Part shown: positions 1 to 11,647 of the stretch, one piece after another
How the letters are laid out: the number at the start of each line of letters is the position of its first letter
Numbering within the stretch: the stretch's first letter is position 1
Position numbers and translations under genes: made by a program
Origin: Plecoglossus altivelis
Taxonomy: Eukaryota > Chordata > Actinopteri > Osmeriformes > Plecoglossidae
Direction of reading: 5' to 3'
Length of the DNA: 64,000 bases
Assembly: GCA_036571765.1 (NCBI GenBank)
Contig: BROE01000017.1
Span: 4,086,938-4,150,937, forward strand
Notes under the pieces: model-generated
What the model was told of the DNA's origin: nothing
Database searches by the model: none
The model's input: the letters and a program-made list of their open reading frames with translations, nothing else

Positions 1-1
1 C

Positions 2-3000
2 ATGTGGTGGGCCGCGTTCAGACACCATCTGTTGCCTGCACACCAATCACGTTGGCGAGGGGCCGCCTCCGTCGCCCGCGCCGGTCTTCTGTGGTGGATA
101 TTATGCTCCTACTGGCCTCTCGCGCAGGCAACCAGCCAAAATTTCTACCCTACTGTGAACACTCAATTCGGCAAGCTGAGGGGCCGGAGAGTCGCGGTGC
201 CCGGCGAAGTCCTGGGGCCTGTGGACCAGTACCTGGGGGTGCCGTACGCCGCGCCCCCCTTGGGGGAGAAGCGCTTCATGCCCCCTGACCAGCCGTCTTC
301 CTGGTCGGGGATCAAGAACGCCACTCAGTTCATGCCCGTGTGCCCGCAGAATATCCGCAACACCGTCCCCGAGATCATGATGCCCATATGGTTCACCTAC
401 AACCTGGACTTTGTGGCGACGTACATTCAGGATCAGAGCGAAGACTGCTTGTATTTAAACATCTATGTACCGACATTGGAGGGTGAGTCGGGCGGTCGGT
501 TAACGGACAAAATGACCGTTATCCGAGTCTTTTCTCACGACCGTTGTGTCAGCCTTGCAGTCATTTTGCTCCCATCCCTAATCCGAGCATGTGCAGTTGT
601 CATTGTCCACGTCATTCGTGCCTTCACCAGTTGGGTTTGTCATGCAAAGCACATCATCGTGTCTTCACCTGGGTTCCTGTCTTATTCTCTGTAAGAAGGG
701 AGAGAAAAAAAACATGCGATACACCTACGAATTCAAAAGCCAGAGAGCCAGCATTGCCTCCAGCATGGTTTCCATTCAATATCCCTACCACTGTGAATGA
801 GTCAATAGGGTTGGCGTAGTCAATCACAGAGACATTTATTAGTTACATTATGTGAAATATTTATTCATCTGCACATTCAATTCACAATTCGAGCCCCAAA
901 CGTCTGTAAATCAGCCGAAAAGTTGAAATGCTGTAATTCTGTAATTATTATTTGCTGGACAAAATACAGAAATGCTGTATTTCCTGTGAAACCCTTGTGA
1001 TTTATTTAACACGTTCTCTTCGTTCGGTGTTAAACACAATGGCTCACGTGCGCAGTGTGGACGTAAGGAATTAACTCTCCAGCATTGTTTTTCCCATAAT
1101 GGTTATGATTTGAAAGCCATGAATATTTCGACCCTCTCACCATTGACCGTTGTGTGGCGGCGCAAATCCAACAAGGTTTCGAGCAGTCGAGCGCTTTGCA
1201 TGCATCTGCCGATCTTCTACAGCTCATTGTTATTTCGTAGTCTTTCATTCATTTTTCAGTCCAAAGAATATCCATGGAATGTGCCAGAAAACCCAACAAG
1301 AAAGTGTGTAGAGGAGAAGGTATGTACAGTGAGCTAACCAGGAGAGGCCCTGAGGAGAGCAGCGAGTGACTTCAATCCACTTCAAACCAAGAACGCTGCA
1401 ACTCTATCTTTGAGACCAATGAAATCTGCAAAGATGCGTGTGTGTGTGTGCGTGTGTGTGCGTGTGTGTGTGTGTGTGTGCGTGTGTGTGTGTGTGCGTG
1501 TGTGCGTGTGTGTGTGGATGTATGTTTAAGATCTTTTGGAAATCTACTTGGGAGTATTTTTATGAACACAACACCCCCCGCCCCCCTTTAATGTTTTTTT
1601 TTTTCAGGAACCCATTTATTTGTACACAGTTCCTGGTTTTTATCGAAGGGTCATACACAAAGGAACATTATATAATCAACGAAATATTGTGTACATACAG
1701 TAACACCCTTTTTTTAGTCTGGAGAGGAATGTAAAGGAAAATACTGTCCTCAGTTGGTGGTCTTTTAGTCTAATGTCTTCCTCCTCTTTTTTTAACTGAC
1801 CATCGGAGGCGAGTTAGATATTTCAAACTTCTTTCCTTGGTCAGTCATGCTTTTTTGAAATCTCCTTTGTTTTTTTATCTCCTTCATGTGAACCCTAGGA
1901 AGCCAAACCAAGAGTCATGGAGCGGATTTCTCTCAACATGACACTGATAAGGCTGAAGGTATTTTTGGTGCTGAAAGTTTAATGCATGAATTCTTCTTTT
2001 TTTTCCCCCTCTCTTCTTTTTTTTGATTTTTTTATGCACTCCTTTCCACAGAATTGCATTGATATTTTCCTCACAAAATTCAGAGAGCACGTGAACCACA
2101 TCAGTCAAGGATGTTGTGCTGCAGGAAGTGATGTCGCTACAAAAGCACCCATTGGTTAAATTCAACCATTAGATCTTTAGTGTTTTTTCTTGTGTCATTT
2201 TTGTTTTTAAGACACTGAGGAGTCCGCCTAATCGCCTCCTAGAAGAAAAAGGTGTCAGTTCGCACCTTAACTCTAAGAATGACCAAATTTCAATCCAAGA
2301 TCCCATAATAGATTGCCATCAACTTCCTCTTATTTCAACGTCTAGGATGCGTATTGCAATCATTTTCCGAGGGTTCAGATTTCTTCTGAAATATAAGGTA
2401 TCGTAGATATCTGCCACATGCATATAAAAACGTGTGTGCTTTATTATGTTACTAATAAATCATAATATGTTTTTGTAAAGACCAGACCTCCTCATGTCCA
2501 ATCCTAACAATAACCAGACCTGAATAACAATACATGATCATAATTTAAACATCTGTATGGTGCAAATCGCTACGTTGCCATTCTTGATGGCAGGAGACCT
2601 GTCATTGAAAAGTAGCTCGGAACCAAGCATGCTCCGTCAAATGGGAGGAGCCTAACTAGTGTTGACAAATGACATCGTGTAGAGTTGAGGCGCCCTCTGT
2701 GATGAGTATCTCTGCTTTGCCATTGTCTCTCCATTGGTGCTTCACAGCCTCAATCACTCAGCCTCAAGCACATCTGCTCATATCAATGTCGTAACCTGGG
2801 TTTCGGTCTTGAACGCTGTCGACAGAGCAGTGGGCCTTTCCTCTGACCTGGGTGTCCTCACGCTGCCTGTCAGTAATCGTTGTACACCAGTGTCTGTTCT
2901 GACTCTCTGCAGACATCAGGGACGCCGACGCCAGACCCGTGATGGTCTACATCCACGGCGGGTCCTACATGGAGGGCACGGGAAACATGATCGACGGCAG

Positions 3001-6000
3001 CGTGCTGGCCAGCTACGGGAACGTCATCGTCATCACTCTCAACTACAGGGTTGGCGTGCTAGGTGACGTGAACTTCTTTAGACGCCAGGGGGAGGAAGTT
3101 CTGTTCTTTGGGGATTTGACGGATTTAAATTCATTCTGTGATCCTTTTGTTATTTCTTTCCTCCTATCAGATTTTTGTTCATTGTGAAATGCGATACAAG
3201 CTGTTACTGCATCAATGTCGCTGTACTTTTAGCCTAGTCATATTAGGCGAGGCCCTGCTTCTTGAGGGTCAAGCGAGGAGTGATACAAATGAGATAAGCA
3301 AACGCAAAAAACCGTATTATTCTCAGAGGACAAGAGGTGTAACGATCCGTCAACCTTCTCCTGGGTGCCCAAGCTGTTTTTGCAGTGCTCCAAATACTGT
3401 ATCAATTACCGTTGATCTTCCGTGAGGTCAATTTATCTAACCTGAAAAGAGGCTTACTTCTGGCAAGCCCTGAAAGACTGATTTAAATAAGGAGAGATAC
3501 AGGAGTCAGGGCCAAGGTCGGGGAGTCTTTCTTGTCGGAGTGACATCACCGCTGTAACACTCCATCTCTCTGTGTGCGAGGGGCAGAGAGGGCCTGCCCC
3601 CCCCCCCCCCCCCCCCCCCCCCCTCTCCCCCTCCCACCTCCCTGTGATTGATATGGCTGCTTCCTCTGGCTCGTCTCCAAGGCAGCCTGCTCCCAACGCA
3701 TCAGAACCGAGCGCGGAAAAGGTTGAAAGTGAGGAAAACACGACGACAAGTGTCCTCAGGAGAAGGGGGTCAACGGCGGCGAAGGGAGAAACGGAGGCGT
3801 AGTTTTTAGCGCGGGTTCCTTTCCGTGCAGGGAAATGTCAGCGGAAGCGGGCGTTCGGGGAGGGGGGGGCGTTCTCACCTCCCGGCTAATTCCTCTCCTC
3901 GTGGCCGTGTCACAGGGTTCCTCAGCACAGGTGACCAGGCGGCCAAAGGAAACTACGGCCTCCTCGACCAGATCCAGGCGCTCCGTTGGATCAGCAAGAA
4001 CATCGGCTATTTCGGCGGGGACCCAGGTCGCATCACCGTGTTCGGGTCCGGCATCGGGGCGTCCTGCGTCAGCCTGCTCACGCTGTCCCACCACTCGGAG
4101 GGTAAGAGACCACCTTGCGGGGGGGGGGGGGGGGTGGAAGGGGGGGGAGGGGGGGGCTTTGGCGGAAAGCTCATTGAAGGGGAAAACCAAGACGGCCTTT
4201 AAGCGTGACTTACATGCCTTGGTGAGCACGCGCATGCTGATTCATCAGCCTCCAGCCTCTTTGTCTATCTAAGATCGCATCTCTCATAGCTTCTACATCC
4301 TGAGCGTCGCCACGTCTGTATGTATATTTATATATTTCCTTATCTAGTCCTGCTTTGAAGACAGTGGCATTATTTATTGAGATACTCATCTACCTGTGTT
4401 CTACCTTGGGAATCTTAATGTCATCCCATATTTTGCGCTTTTTTCTTCTTCTTTTTTTTGCTGTTGTATCGTGGCAACTCTGTCACCAGTGTTTAAGCTG
4501 AAATCTGAATGGAAGGGCTCTATCCTCTTGTGTCAAGTATTTCATGTGCAATCCTTCATGTGTACTGAGGGGAGTACTGGTGTATAAAAGTATAGGAGAG
4601 GGGGCTGTAGTATAGTTAAGTGATGCCTATTGTTCTTCTCTCCTGAATCTAATCAACCTAAAAGGTTTGCCTCCTTAAGAGTAAACCCCTTAAACTGAAA
4701 TGCCTATAAATTTCAAAGAGTATATGGCATTGAACTGCCTATCAATTGAACTCCACGAAGACCGATGCACGTATATGCATGTAGCTTATGCGTGATGTGC
4801 CTCATGGATTTGTCAATATGAATGTCTATCGATTTGCTTTTGACCTGGTTGTCCTAGCTGTCCTTGTAAAGATATCATGTCAGAGAAATTCAAAGGAGGT
4901 TTCTGAATACGTTAACCTGTTGTGGAATGAATCGCGGGCACTGAACTTGGGACATTCACAGCGTTCTCTGTTAAACTGTGATTTTACAACTCTATTTCTC
5001 TTTTTTTCCCCCTCTCTCTCTCGTCTTCTCACTCTTACACCTCTCTCTCTCTCTTTCTGTCTCTGTCTCTCTCTCACACTCTCACACACACACAGTAACC
5101 CACGCACGCACATAACATCCTCTGCCCCAGCGCCAATCAATCAGTCCTTTATTACATCCGATCCCTGGTCCAGGCAGGCTTCAACAGTCTGAGCTGTGCC
5201 GGCTCAATACATCCACACTCTAATAATACCTACATATAAATTAGGCATTATGAGATACATGAAATGTAGTATGTTAAAGTATGCGCAACTAGAAAGGGGG
5301 CTCTTTTACACAATGCTTAAAAACTAGATTACATTCTTATGCCTGGGTGAATACAGTCCCTGCTGGCCAAATTAGACTTGATACAATCGCAAGTAGATAA
5401 AGGACAGGGATATCAGTGAATTATGAATGGAATGACAAAACACAATCAAAAGAAAATCGCAGAAGTGAGCACGGAGCCGGCACTTAGCTTTCCAGACATG
5501 TCCGACCGAACTCGCGCATGCACGATATGTTCCGGAAACGAGAAGGCTCCTCATCGACTCCCGAGTCAGCGTACGTCCCCTGACGCTGTCTGATAGACAT
5601 CTAGACACACTTGCTTGGTCTGCCTGGATTGAAAATACAGCGACGTGTTTGCCCGCTAAATGAAATGGCTGCTCCTTGTCCCCCCCCCTCCTCCCCCCTC
5701 CTCCCTCAAGTAGTCTGGATTGGAAGCGTCCCTGAAGATGTGACTATTAAGGAGAGCCGCTGGGCAACCAGCTGTGCTTGGCGCTGGCTCACATGAGGCC
5801 AGGCCGTTATCACACACACACACACACCTACTCACACTGTCTTGATGTGGTATTGATTTTTGAGCAGGGTTCCTGTCAGTGTTTGTTCTCCTGTCCACAG
5901 CTCTTGGGTTTTTTTTTTGAAGATGGTGGATGTGAACGTGCTGGACACAAGATGACTGTGGGGGAAAGGGGGGGGGGAGGGAATTGGGAGGGGAATGGGG

Positions 6001-8612
6001 GGAAGGGGGGGGGGGGGGAGGAAGAGCAAACACAGAAAAGTCCGGAAAAAAAGGTTTTGGTCACCAAGATCTAACACCATCGCTTAGTTGCGTGGAGATG
6101 TACACAGTTTATTTGTAGATACTTTATCTGCATTTTAAATACAGATATATACCATAGGACACGTTTTCAACAAAAGACTGATATTTTCTCTATTTAACTC
6201 ATAAGTCATCCTCAAATCGGCAAGGTGTGTGAACTGTATGTATGGATCTGTGTTTATTTCCAGGCCTATTCCATAGAGCCATCATCCAAAGCGGCTCAGC
6301 ATTGTCAAGCTGGGCCGTGAACTACCAGCCGGTAAAGTACACGCGCCATCTGGCCGAGAGGGTGGGCTGCAATGTGCTAGACACCCTGGACATGGTGGCC
6401 TGCCTGCAGAAGAAGACCGCCAGGGAGCTGGTGGAACAGGACATCCAGCCGGCGCGCTACCACGTCGCCTTCGGCCCCGTCATCGACGGCGACGTCATCC
6501 CCGACGACCCCGAGATCCTGATGGAGCAGGGCGAGTTCCTCAACTACGACATCATGCTGGGCGTCAACCAGGGCGAGGGGCTCCGCTTCGTGGAGAACGT
6601 GGTGGACCTGGAGGACGGCGTCTCCGGGAACGACTTCGACTTTGCCGTGTCGGACTTCGTGGACAGCCTGTACGGCTACCCGGAGGGCAAGGACACCCTG
6701 AGGGAGACCATCAAGTTCATGTACACCGACTGGGCTGACCGCGACAACCCAGAGACCCGGAGGAAGACCCTGGTGGCCCTGTTCACCGACCACCAGTGGG
6801 TGGAGCCCTCCGTGGTGACGGCCGACCTCCACGCCCGCTACGGCTCGCCCACCTACTTCTACGCCTTCTACCACCACTGCCAGAGCCTGATGAAGCCGGT
6901 GTGGTCCGACTCGGCCCACGGCGACGAGGTGCCCTACGTGTTCGGCGTCCCAATGGTGGGCCCCACCGACCTCTTCCCCTGCAACTTCTCCAGGAACGAC
7001 ATCATGCTCAGCGCTGTTGTAATGACCTACTGGACCAACTTCGCCAAGAGCGGGTGAGTACGAATACGCGCAGGCGCAAGCTTCCCGCTTCTCCTTTTTT
7101 GTCTCGTTGCGGTAATGACTTTCGCGACAGAAGACGCATTCGTACTTTGCGGCGGCCTGACAGCTTACATCGCTGATGCTTTTCTGATGTTAAATGGGGA
7201 AAATGGAGAGCTTATTGAAAGGGTAATGGATTCAAACAATGCGGGACCCACACAATAGCGAGGTCTAGGCGCTGCACTCTCGTTCAGCTTCCTCCCTATT
7301 ACCGCCTGATTAACAGGGACAGAGACACAGGATGGGGTTTTGCAGAGACAGGCGGGTTACAACGAATCCTCTCAGCGTGTCTTGCTGAAGTCACACACAA
7401 TAACCTCCGAATGTTGCTCGCAAAACACCAACAATGGTGGAAGGGTAGGGAGTACCTGAGGAAAGAGGTCTGCGGATGAATGGCCATGTTTGGGGTAGAT
7501 TAAGTTAATACGAAGGGAATACTGAGCCCTTGAGGAAAGACAGTGAAATGACATCCTTGTCTCTGGTATGGGATTGATTTGCACAATCCGCAAGCTGATT
7601 ACTTGACTTTTAATTAACCCGCCATCCAATCTCATTAAGTGCCATCAGAGTATGACACAAGCGATGGTCCCTTCCCATGTCGACTGTGAATATATGACAA
7701 GATAAGATTGGTTCGGGAGTCAAACACCGACACTGTATTTGATTTGCATGCTGCCGGGGAATTGACGCTAGCTCTTTGTCGTTTGTGTGTAGTGACCCCA
7801 ACAAGCCGGTGCCACAGGATACAAAGTTCATTCACACCAAGGCCAATCGCTTCGAGGAGGTGGCCTGGTCCAAGTATGACCCCCACGACCAGCTGTACCT
7901 GCACATCGGGCTGAAGCCTCGCATCCGAGACCACTACCGCGCCACCAAGGTAGCCTTCTGGAAACACCTGGTGCCCCACCTTTACAACCTCCACGACATG
8001 TTCCACTACACCTCCACCACCACCAAGGTGACCCCCTTGGACACCACCCAGTCCAACGGCAAGACGCGGCCCTCCAGCACCAAGCGGCCCCCGGTGTCCA
8101 CAGCCCACAGCAGCGACGGGGAAGGCGGGGAGGAGCAAGGGCCCATGATCGTGGCCAACCCCAGGGACTACTCCACCGAGCTGAGCGTCACCATCGCCGT
8201 GGGCGCCTCGCTGCTCTTCCTCAACGTGCTGGCCTTCGCCGCCCTCTACTACCGCAAGGACAAGCGCAGCCGCCAGGACGGACCGCACCAGCCCAGCCCG
8301 CAGCGCCAGAGCAACGGTAACGACGTCAGCCACACCACCACCATCGACGAGAGCCTGTCCCACCAGATGAACCAGGCCAACCAGATGAACCAGTGCGACG
8401 CCCACCACGACCCCTTGCACCTCTCGCCCAACATGGATTACACCCTCACCCTGCGCCGCTCACCAGACGACATCCCCCTCATGACCCCCAACAACATCAC
8501 CATGATCCCCAACTCCCTCATGGGCCTTCCCAACATGCATCCCTACAGCACATTCCCAGCAGGGTACAACTCCACCGGCCTGCCCCATTCTCACTCCACA
8601 ACACGAGTATAG
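2..8612 (+). CDS. nlgn3: Neuroligin-3, postsynaptic adhesion protein (five coding exons)
   Basis: Postsynaptic cell-adhesion protein that binds presynaptic neurexins. Coding exons 2-482, 2913-3062, 3916-4101, 6264-7053 and 7793-8612 have GT/AG borders and join to 2427 nt, 808 aa plus stop. Residues about 1-43 form a signal peptide (LLWWILCSYWPLAQA); a cholinesterase-like ectodomain follows. The nucleophile elbow reads GSGIGAS, so the catalytic serine is replaced by glycine as in all neuroligins. A Ser/Thr-rich stalk precedes the transmembrane helix at about 666-688 (TIAVGASLLFLNVLAFAALY), and the tail ends in the PDZ ligand TTRV. The C-terminal segment (SPDDIPLMTPN, STGLPHSHSTTRV) fits NLGN3 better than NLGN4. 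The exon 1/2 junction is neuroligin splice site A; I saw no clear alternative A exon in intron 1. The ATG lies two bases inside the window, so an upstream start cannot be excluded. Confidence 0.95.
483..2912 (+). other. nlgn3: nlgn3 intron 1
   Basis: Donor GTGAGT follows position 482 and acceptor TCTCTGCAG ends at 2912. It is AT-rich, with a TG/CG microsatellite near 1436-1520 and poly-T runs near 1590 and 2000. No conserved coding segment was recognised; open frames here are short and unlike any known protein. Confidence 0.8.
1436..1520. repeat. TG/CG dinucleotide microsatellite
   Basis: Alternating purine-pyrimidine tract (TGTGTGCG variants) within nlgn3 intron 1. Such tracts are common in fish introns and can adopt Z-DNA. 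The open frames it creates on both strands (Cys/Val or His/Thr repeats) are artefacts. Confidence 0.9.
3063..3915 (+). other. nlgn3: nlgn3 intron 2
   Basis: Intron between the exons ending TLNYRVGVLG and starting FLSTGDQ. It contains a poly-C run at about 3596-3623 and a short poly-G run near 3860. Nothing else was recognised. Confidence 0.8.
4102..6263 (+). other. nlgn3: nlgn3 intron 3 with G-run and CT/CA tracts
   Basis: Starts with donor GTAAGA, followed within 20 bases by runs of G up to about 4158. It also holds a CT microsatellite at about 5005-5095, CA repeats near 5815 and a second G-rich patch at about 5958-6022. The acceptor is TTTATTTCCAG at 6263. No coding sequence was recognised. 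Confidence 0.8.
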
Positions 8613-8617
8613 CCTGG

Positions 8618-8692
8618 CCTGGTCTGGTCTGAGAGAGATAACAGTCTGGTCTGAGAGAGATAACAGTCTGGTCTGAGAGAGATAACAGTCTG
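8618..8692. repeat. 22-bp tandem repeat just after the nlgn3 stop
   Basis: Slightly more than three copies of a 22-bp unit containing TCTGGTCTGAGAGAGATAAC, starting a few bases after the nlgn3 TAG. It would lie in the 3' UTR. Confidence 0.85.
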
Positions 8693-9454
8693 GTTTGGAA
8701 TTGAAGACGCAGATCAGAGTCGGAAAGAGAAGGAGGGATGAGAGGTGTACAGTAGATGGTGGGATTGTGTGAATGAAAAGACTTTTGAATTATTGTTCAC
8801 ACCGCAAGAGCCGAGATCATTCTGCAAGCTTCGCCGGGAACCAAACCCCCCCAACACACCACTGCCTTCGCTCTCTCGTAGCTGGAAGTCTGCAAGCAGT
8901 GTTATTTTCTAACAATCATCTCAAAAGCCTTTGTGAAGCTGTTCAATGATAAAAAAGTGCTTTTTATTTCCCCATACATGTCTATAGAGGGTTACATTGC
9001 TTTTTTTTTCCTCAACCTTTCTATTGTAAGACCTCAGCAAAATGTTTGTACAGTTGGATTTGTACGGGACGCTTTTTCTTACTGTAATCTATGTTTTGAT
9101 CTTCAACTCTTAATGTGTGGAGTAAGTGACATTCGGACTGAAACATCTCTCTGATCAGAGACAGTTATGAACAGCGGAATATCAGTGTTATTAAGCTATT
9201 TTATACATACTCCCCATGATATCCTACTTAAAAAAAGCTATTTTTTACTTACTGACTTAAGAATGGCTTGTTATTGTAACATGCTCTGCTTAGAGACCTG
9301 CTATGTTACTTTGACTGCGATGAATTGGACTTTCACTATAACATTGCTAACAATTTGTAGTCAAAGTTTAAAATTCATCCACAATATTTCTATTGAATAT
9401 GCACAATATATCATCTCTATATACAGTATTATGAATATGTGCTGTACGTATACT

Positions 9455-9545
9455 GTGTGTGTGTGTGTGTGTGCGTGCGTGCGAGAGCGTATGTGTGTGT
9501 GTGTGTGCGTGCATGTGTGTATGTGAGTGCGTGTGCGTGAGAGAA
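9455..9545. repeat. TG/CG microsatellite in nlgn3 3' UTR region
   Basis: Interrupted TGTGTG/CGTGCG tract followed by GAGAGA-containing sequence. Open frames here are repeat artefacts. Confidence 0.9.
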
Positions 9546-10185
9546 TTGTGAGAGATCGTGTGCGTGAGCTCACGCGCGCGTGTCCGAAGTTACACTCAAC
9601 AGTGTCATGTAAAAGTGTAAATTGGTAACGCATTTGTTTATATTTGTTTGAAGAGTTTCCTCATATTTAGTGGATCTATGGATGTCTGTCGTCTGTCTAA
9701 GTACCTCTATTGTTTTTCATGTTGACCGTCTTACTTTGCTTATCATGTTGTAAGACTTTTTGCTTTTTACTGAAAATAATAATAGCTTAAGATGCCTCTT
9801 CTAACAACCGATACAGTATGATTCCATTGGCTTGCTTATTTTTACAGAAGAAACGTAGACCAGCACTTTTTGATTGTTTTCGTTCATATGAATATACTAT
9901 ATAAATAAGATTCTCAGAGAGATCACTGTAAGTATATTGTAATTGTCAGTTTGAACTACCTGAGGCTGTTGTGGGCGATGAGTTTTACATTACGTGCAGA
10001 GAATTGAGCCAATTTCATCCCATTTAGAGAAAGAGTTTAAAGGGTTTAGGAAGGTTTTTAGGGGGTTCAAGTTTGTCTTTTGTCTGCGGTTGCATTCTCG
10101 GAGAACTCACCTCTTTCTGGGAAAAAAAGTACGTTTATGATGCTGTTACATCACTAATATTGCTATTCAGTCTATTCAGCTGATT

Positions 10186-10191
10186 ATTAAA
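10186..10191 (+). terminator. nlgn3: Possible nlgn3 poly(A) signal ATTAAA
   Basis: ATTAAA variant signal about 1.57 kb after the nlgn3 stop. I saw no canonical AATAAA between the stop and this point. Weak evidence without transcript data. Confidence 0.3.
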
Positions 10192-11647
10192 GATTTTTGG
10201 AACTGAGTTGTCATTTTGTTTAAATGAAATTTCCACCCTCGGTTGAATCCGACCGATTTGATTCGCGATTAGTGAGCAGATTTGGGAAACGTGGGGAATG
10301 TGAAATGTACGAAAACGCACGGCGTAAGCTACACGATCCAAGATGGGTGTCGCATCACAGTAAGAACATGTAGACGTTTCAGCAGCGTACGTCACGGCTG
10401 GTCGCTCCTCTAAAAAATATTTGGCTGCTGTTCTTCCATCCAGAGGGAAATGGGACAACGATAGGAGGGTACAGGGAGGCTCCACAAAGACACTGCCGGG
10501 TTTGGGTCCAGTGGACACACTGGCTGCTTTGTGTGGGTCAGGCTTTGACATCAACTAGGTCAGGGACGAGGGAGGGAGGGATGGAGGAATGGAAGGCGGG
10601 AGGGAGGGATGGGATGGTGAGAGGGCAGCTGCTGGACCCAGCCCTCAATGTCCCCTTGTTTAGTCGACTTCATCAACATCTCTCCCTGGCCATGTCCATG
10701 TCTCCCCCCCCCCTCTTCTTGTGTCCGTGTGCGTGTCTATCTTCATACCACTTTGTGTGTGAAAACGTTGCACTGGAGTCCTCCAGCCACCACGCTGAGC
10801 CTGCTCACGTAGCGTGTGGCGGGCGTTGAGTGCAGACAGGAAGCGTACACACGCAGGCCATATTTAGCCTGGCTACTCCAAGCTAATGGACTGGCCAACA
10901 GCCCACACACTGTACTGTAGTTAGCGATCTACTGCCCCGGACAGGCACCCAAGAGACATGTGCACATGTAAAATGTGCAGTCTGTCGGAATAGGAGCATA
11001 TAAATTGCAGGTCTGGGACCATTTGTCACGTTCACATTTAAGATGTTAAATCCCAAAAAAGCCTAAAGATATTATGGGTATGTGTGTTGGTCTTGGGAGT
11101 TTGCTGGGCAGAGATGTCTTAGTCAAACAGCCTTATCTTTTGTAAAGGAAGACCACGGTGTCTGCAGTATTCCTGGATGCTACAATATATTACATAACAA
11201 CATAACAAGCGCACGGGCCATGAATGTAATACATGGTGATTGCTGGCGCTCTCAGGTCTTGCGGAAAAAAAAACACACAAAAAAACGACCAGGTCATTTT
11301 TGTTGCCGTCCAGTGTGACTGGAATTACAGTCGAACCGAAATGTTATCGCCTGATCTCGGGGGCTGAATAACAAGTAGGATTGTGTTTTTAGGAGTGTCT
11401 CACCACTGCGCTGTCCTCGACGCTGAACCCAGGGCTGCATATACGATGGTTTGGTGTCTGAAAAGGGACTTTGTGTCTTTAAGATGCGGCCGCAGAAGCT
11501 CGGGGTCTGTCTATTGTTGAGGAGACAAAAGCGCGAGTCAGATTCATATAGCAGCGGCGGAGAATAACTTCTCATATCCCCACGTATCAGAGTCACAAAG
11601 CCACCATCTAAAACTTTCCCCCCCAAAAAACGAACTTCTGTCGGGAC

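Larger units (their letters stand above)
8613..11647. other. nlgn3 3' UTR, intergenic DNA and plp1 5' region
   Basis: Follows the nlgn3 stop codon. The first 1.5 kb is AT-rich and probably nlgn3 3' UTR; it carries a short tandem repeat directly after the stop and a TG tract. A possible ATTAAA poly(A) signal lies at 10186-10191. From about 10550 on, no gene is visible until the plp1 start codon at 11648. I could not place either transcript end or promoter precisely. Confidence 0.6.

Noticed and set aside
3454..3802. Gly- and Pro-rich frames around 3.6 kb
   Set aside because: Created by a poly-C run in nlgn3 intron 2.
6377..6919. 180-codon minus-strand frame opposite nlgn3 exon 4
   Set aside because: GC-rich codon-position shadow of a well supported neuroligin exon; no family resemblance.
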